From: Chaunax sp. Z400
Lineage: Eukaryota > Chordata > Actinopteri > Lophiiformes > Chaunacidae
Direction of reading: 5' to 3'
NCBI GenBank assembly: GCA_037577475.1
Contig: CM075201.1
Location: 11,761,501-11,825,500 of the forward strand
DNA length: 64,000 bases
Position 1 is the first letter of the stretch, and each line of letters starts with the position of its first letter. Positions 60,396-64,000 of this stretch are shown here, in pieces. A program made the translations under genes and the position numbers. The notes beneath the pieces were generated by a model that was not told where the DNA came from, did no database searches, and saw only the letters and a list, made by a program, of their open reading frames with translations.

Positions 60396-62512
60396 TCAGT
60401 CTGATACTGTAGTTCTGTAACCTTTGTCTGACGTTACTTTCTGATTGACCATTTCCTTGTCTGCTTCTCACTCTTGTCAGGTCCGCGTAGACAGCGGCAT
60501 CCAGGAGGGAAGTGACATCAGCATCTACTATGATCCAATGATCTCAAAGGTCAGTGATGTATGTTAGATACAGGCTTGCCTTATTTTTAGCTTGTCATGC
60601 TAATGCTAATGCTAAACAGAAGGCAACTGGACTAGTCAGAACTGAGGAAGCCTCCTGGATGAGGATGAGAGGTGAAACATCCTCAAACTAAAAAAAAAAA
60701 AAGAGCCCATTGGCTGTTTATTTAACCCTGTGTGTGGATCTGCAGTAACGTCCTCTGGTATTTATTTGTAGTTGGTTACCTATGGAGCTACACGAGCTGA
60801 AGCCCTGGCTAGGATGGAGGATGCTCTGGACAACTACGTCATCAGAGGTCCACCAACACATTTGAACTAATAGACAGGAGCTCGTTTTTCTTTCTGTTGT
60901 TAAATGTCTATCTGTGATTTCTATACAGGTGTGACCCACAACATTCCCCTCCTGCGGGAAATCATCACCCATCCTCGCTTTATCTCCGGCGACATCAGCA
61001 CCAACTTCCTCCGGGAGGTGTACCCCGACGGCTTCAAGGGTCACCAGCTGGACGTGAACAAGCGCAGGGAGCTGTTGGCCTCGGCGGCAGGGCTCTACAT
61101 CACCGCTCAGCTCCGTTCACAGAAGGTCCTGGGCAACCTGAGGTGAGGACCAAAGCAAGCTTCATGTTGTAGGGGCCTGGGGGAAAGAAGGTGGTACCGT
61201 GTATAAAATGTGCTGTTCTGTGTTTCAGGGTCTCTTCAACACCTGTGAAGTGCAGCCAATGGCAGCTGTGTGCCAAGCTGGGGGAGGGGTCTCATTCTAT
61301 GGCGGTGACCAAATCAGGAAATGTTTATACTGTGAGTATTTAAGATATCCCTTTATTAGTCCCACAGTGGGAAATTTAATGTGCATCTATGAGCATATCA
61401 AACATATCAGTCTCCATGTGATGTTACTAGTATGGAAAGTTTGGGAAAGAATCCTTAAAGCTGCAAAAATTTTAAAAAATGCACCTTCACATTTATTATT
61501 CCCTACATTTTAGATTGAGATTGAAGGCATCTAAACAATTAAAGAGCACACATGCAGTTACTAGTAGCAGTACTACATTCTACTACAGTAGCTGATAAGG
61601 GTGATTGCTGCATTAAAAATAACAGTAAAACTTGGTAACCCCAATTCTGGAATTTCCGACCTCTGAAAAATGTGCTTTAACTACACAGTAAACCATATGG
61701 ATGCCCTGATGATCATGTTCATATCAATATCATTTGATTAGACTAGTGGGATAATATCAATTATTACAGACAAGTTTGCAAAAACTCTTGCAGCGTCACC
61801 ATAATATTAAAATACAAGTACATCTCATAAAGTAGTAAAATACTGGTTAAAATCTTTTAAATAATGTTTGTATTATTACTGTCACCTTTCAGAGCAAAAT
61901 AAATCCAACTCAGCGATGCATTAAAATCAGTTTGTCTGAGTCAGAGCTTGTATTTTCCCAATTTCCGATGTGTCATGAACGCAGCATGTTTGCTATATAT
62001 CAAAAACAGCTCAAACAGCTGATGTTCTCAAAAGGCATTATGAAGGCCAGAAATTCCTCGTGTGATTTCATAGTGTTTGTGTCTTTAGTATACAATGTAG
62101 AGAAATAAAAAACATTGAGACATAGACATCCTATTCTGAGTCTATACAGACTATACTGTAGTTCCATCATTCCCTGCTGGATTATTTCCATTTTATCTTT
62201 CAGAATGTTAGCTTAGCTTTTTTTTAAAGGAAAGGTAGGAAAGAGGGTCCTGCTGCATATGTGTACTCTTTACCATTTAACATGTTCATGTTTTAATCAC
62301 CTGTCTGCAGTCAGTGACAACAGTCTGAATTGTCTCTTAATGAGTCTGAGACACTTCAGAACTGTGTTTGTCTGCAGGTGGAGGTGGATGGAGGAAAGGT
62401 AGAAGTCAGTGGACAGTGGAACTTGGCCTCCCCACTGCTGCCACTCACCATCAATGGATCAGTCCACTGGGAGACGGTGGGAGAGGGAGACCTGCTGGTG
62501 GAGCTGGAATAA
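59345..62512 (+). pseudogene. pcca: Propionyl-CoA carboxylase alpha 3' fragment, second copy
   Basis: Same seven exons as in the first copy: 59345-59488, 60281-60355, 60481-60549, 60772-60847, 60929-61142, 61229-61331 and 62378-62512, all open and in phase. It shares the missing 5' half and the same internal deletion that removes the biotin-attachment domain, so both defects predate the duplication. The last exon has one visible amino-acid difference (TINGSVHWE against TISGSVHWE). Poly(A) signals follow as in copy 1. Confidence 0.87.
60360..60392. repeat. (GT)n microsatellite, second copy
   Basis: 33 bp against 43 bp at the paired site, 26074-26116. Confidence 0.95.
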
Positions 62513-63575
62513 AAACGCACCTTTGACCCTTGATGTGTGACATCATCACCGAGATGAGCCTTACTCCTCTCTGTGTCTACAGAGGAAGGTCAACACTGGT
62601 GAACAGACTGGACGATACCAGACACTTGATTTATCTTGCCAGTTGTCCGTCTCCACGGTGACCCCCCCCCCCAAGCAGAGTTTAGTTCCCACGATGGCGA
62701 CTCAGAGCTGAGTTCTATCAGCTGTTAGTCTTTCCTCCACGTCGGCTTCCCTCATGTCGTTTGGTGTTTAATAATGTCTTTTTGTTGATTTTGTTTTGTT
62801 TTCTAGACCAGATCGATTTTTTTTTTCACCCACAGAAACACATTGTTCTCATGTCACTCCTATGCTGTCCATTCTTTTAGATGGCTTTAAAGGAAATAAA
62901 TATAAGCTGCTGATGATTTCATTTAATTTCATTTTAAGCCCTGTTCAGCTCTGTTGTTCTGGGATTAGAAGCAGCAATCTGAAAACTGTCCACACCTCTG
63001 ATAACACTCAAGTAGGAAAATCATCTCTTGTAATTTTGTTGAAATTAAATCCACCAATAAAGAGCTAATTCTTTTGTACATAGTTAATGCTTTTCTGTCT
63101 GACTGCATCAGAAACAACAGTGAAAATTAAAGGTGCCAGAGAACATCCACTGATTGTGTGTTGTATGTGACGTTTAGACCATAGCATGAACTTTTATGTA
63201 AATCTAGTGATACTGCAAACAGCTGCGCTTAGCCTGCCGCCGGGAGCGAGGAGACTGGAAAGGAGGAGTTGGAAAGATATTCACGGATTCGAACTTCGCA
63301 GCTCAATAACTCATTATCATATACTGACCAACAGTAGAAACGCTTCTTTTTGGGGGGGGTCATTCCATCCTGTTCATATTAAATATCATAGAGAAATTAT
63401 GGTTCACATCTTTATTCACCCTTTATCCATACAGAAAAATCATTTTTGTGCAGACTAGTGGTTTTTGTCTTAGTGTTTACAAGTCAGAAAGTGTGGATAG
63501 TGAGACAGAGAAAAATAGTCACTACCGTGCATGTCTACCTCCAGCATTTATCACTACTTTACACCTCCTGAATGG

Positions 63576-63851
63576 ATCAGATGTTATTCTGGACTTGTAG
63601 AATGACGTCATTCTTCCTGTAGAGCTGTGACAAGTTGTTCATGTGTTGCTGGAGCAGGATCTCTCTCTCTCACCCGGTGATCCTGAACGTCCCACAGAGG
63701 ACATTGTCATGCATGAAGGTGATGCCTGATTGCTGTATCCTAGGAATGACGTGTGGACCTAGAACCATATGTCGGAGACAGATGGCCCTGAATCTAGACA
63801 AGTTCTGACCGTCATCCATTAGCAGTGCCTGAACTCCCCCTAAGGGAATCG
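63576..63851 (-). mobile_element. Degenerate Tc1-like transposase fragment, second copy
   Basis: Copy of the fragment at 29300-29575, with at least one substitution (GGCCCTG for GGCCGTG near 63786). Confidence 0.4.
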
Positions 63852-64000
63852 ATAAAGAAAGGCCTGTCTTTCTACATTAATTGACTACATTAATTGAAAA
63901 AATAAAATTTGAAACTGAAAGTCAAATATCTTGGCTTTGATCTAGCTCCATACCAGACTGGCCTCCAGTCTTGCCCGGTCCAATATGGCGGGCGCTGTGT

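Larger units (their letters stand above)
56868..64000. repeat. Segmental duplication copy 2, right part (pairs with 22579-29724)
   Basis: Near-identical to 22579-29724. Small differences include a few intronic substitutions, a GT tract 10 bp shorter and one pcca-fragment Ser/Asn change. It is truncated by the window end at a CpG-containing point (GGCGGGCG). Confidence 0.95.

Overview
This is vertebrate nuclear DNA, almost certainly from a teleost fish: AT-rich, intron-bearing, full of simple repeats and fish-type LINE and Tc1-like remnants. Every recognisable gene is a vertebrate gene (doublecortin, propionyl-CoA carboxylase alpha, vigilin, TMEM47, a CEP164-like WW module). There are no prokaryotic features, CRISPR arrays or RNA genes that I can support. 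Gene names come from recognising conserved protein motifs by eye; exon ends come from GT/AG sites and codon phase.

Layout. (1) 1-29724: a segment holding the 5' part of dcx (putative promoter/5'UTR exon near 7.64-7.87 kb, coding exons at 11267, 14040 and 23660). It is followed on the same strand by the 3' part of a pcca gene (25059-28236). The dcx tail exons and the pcca 5' exons are both absent, and pcca lacks its biotin-carrier domain. (2) 30007-38190: a tandem array of three ~1.44 kb units, each encoding a CEP164-like acidic/WW module. A 5'-truncated LINE cuts a fourth unit. In the same orientation and codon phase a shortened vigilin follows (KH1-3, then the KH13-14 region and tail). Together these could form one chimeric WW-KH gene. 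(3) 38.2-52.9 kb: mostly non-coding, with a 1.25 kb AT-rich minisatellite, an L1-like ORF2 fragment, a SAMD3-like multicopy-family pseudogene and simple repeats. (4) 52977-53181 (minus): a lone first exon of tmem47. (5) 53.5-54.7 kb: a fish interspersed repeat. (6) 54826-64000: a second, ~99% identical copy of region 1, from which a 20,525-bp block (dcx promoter and coding exons 1-2) has been lost at a 6-bp microhomology. It runs off the end of the window.

The genes do not form a pathway. The window reads as a patchwork of gene pieces brought together by duplication, deletion and fusion, as seen in young structurally unstable regions such as sex-linked or subtelomeric segments, or in assemblies with unresolved haplotypes. 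The strongest candidate for something new is the WW-array/KH gene at 30.4-38.2 kb, whose third unit has exons far more diverged than its introns.
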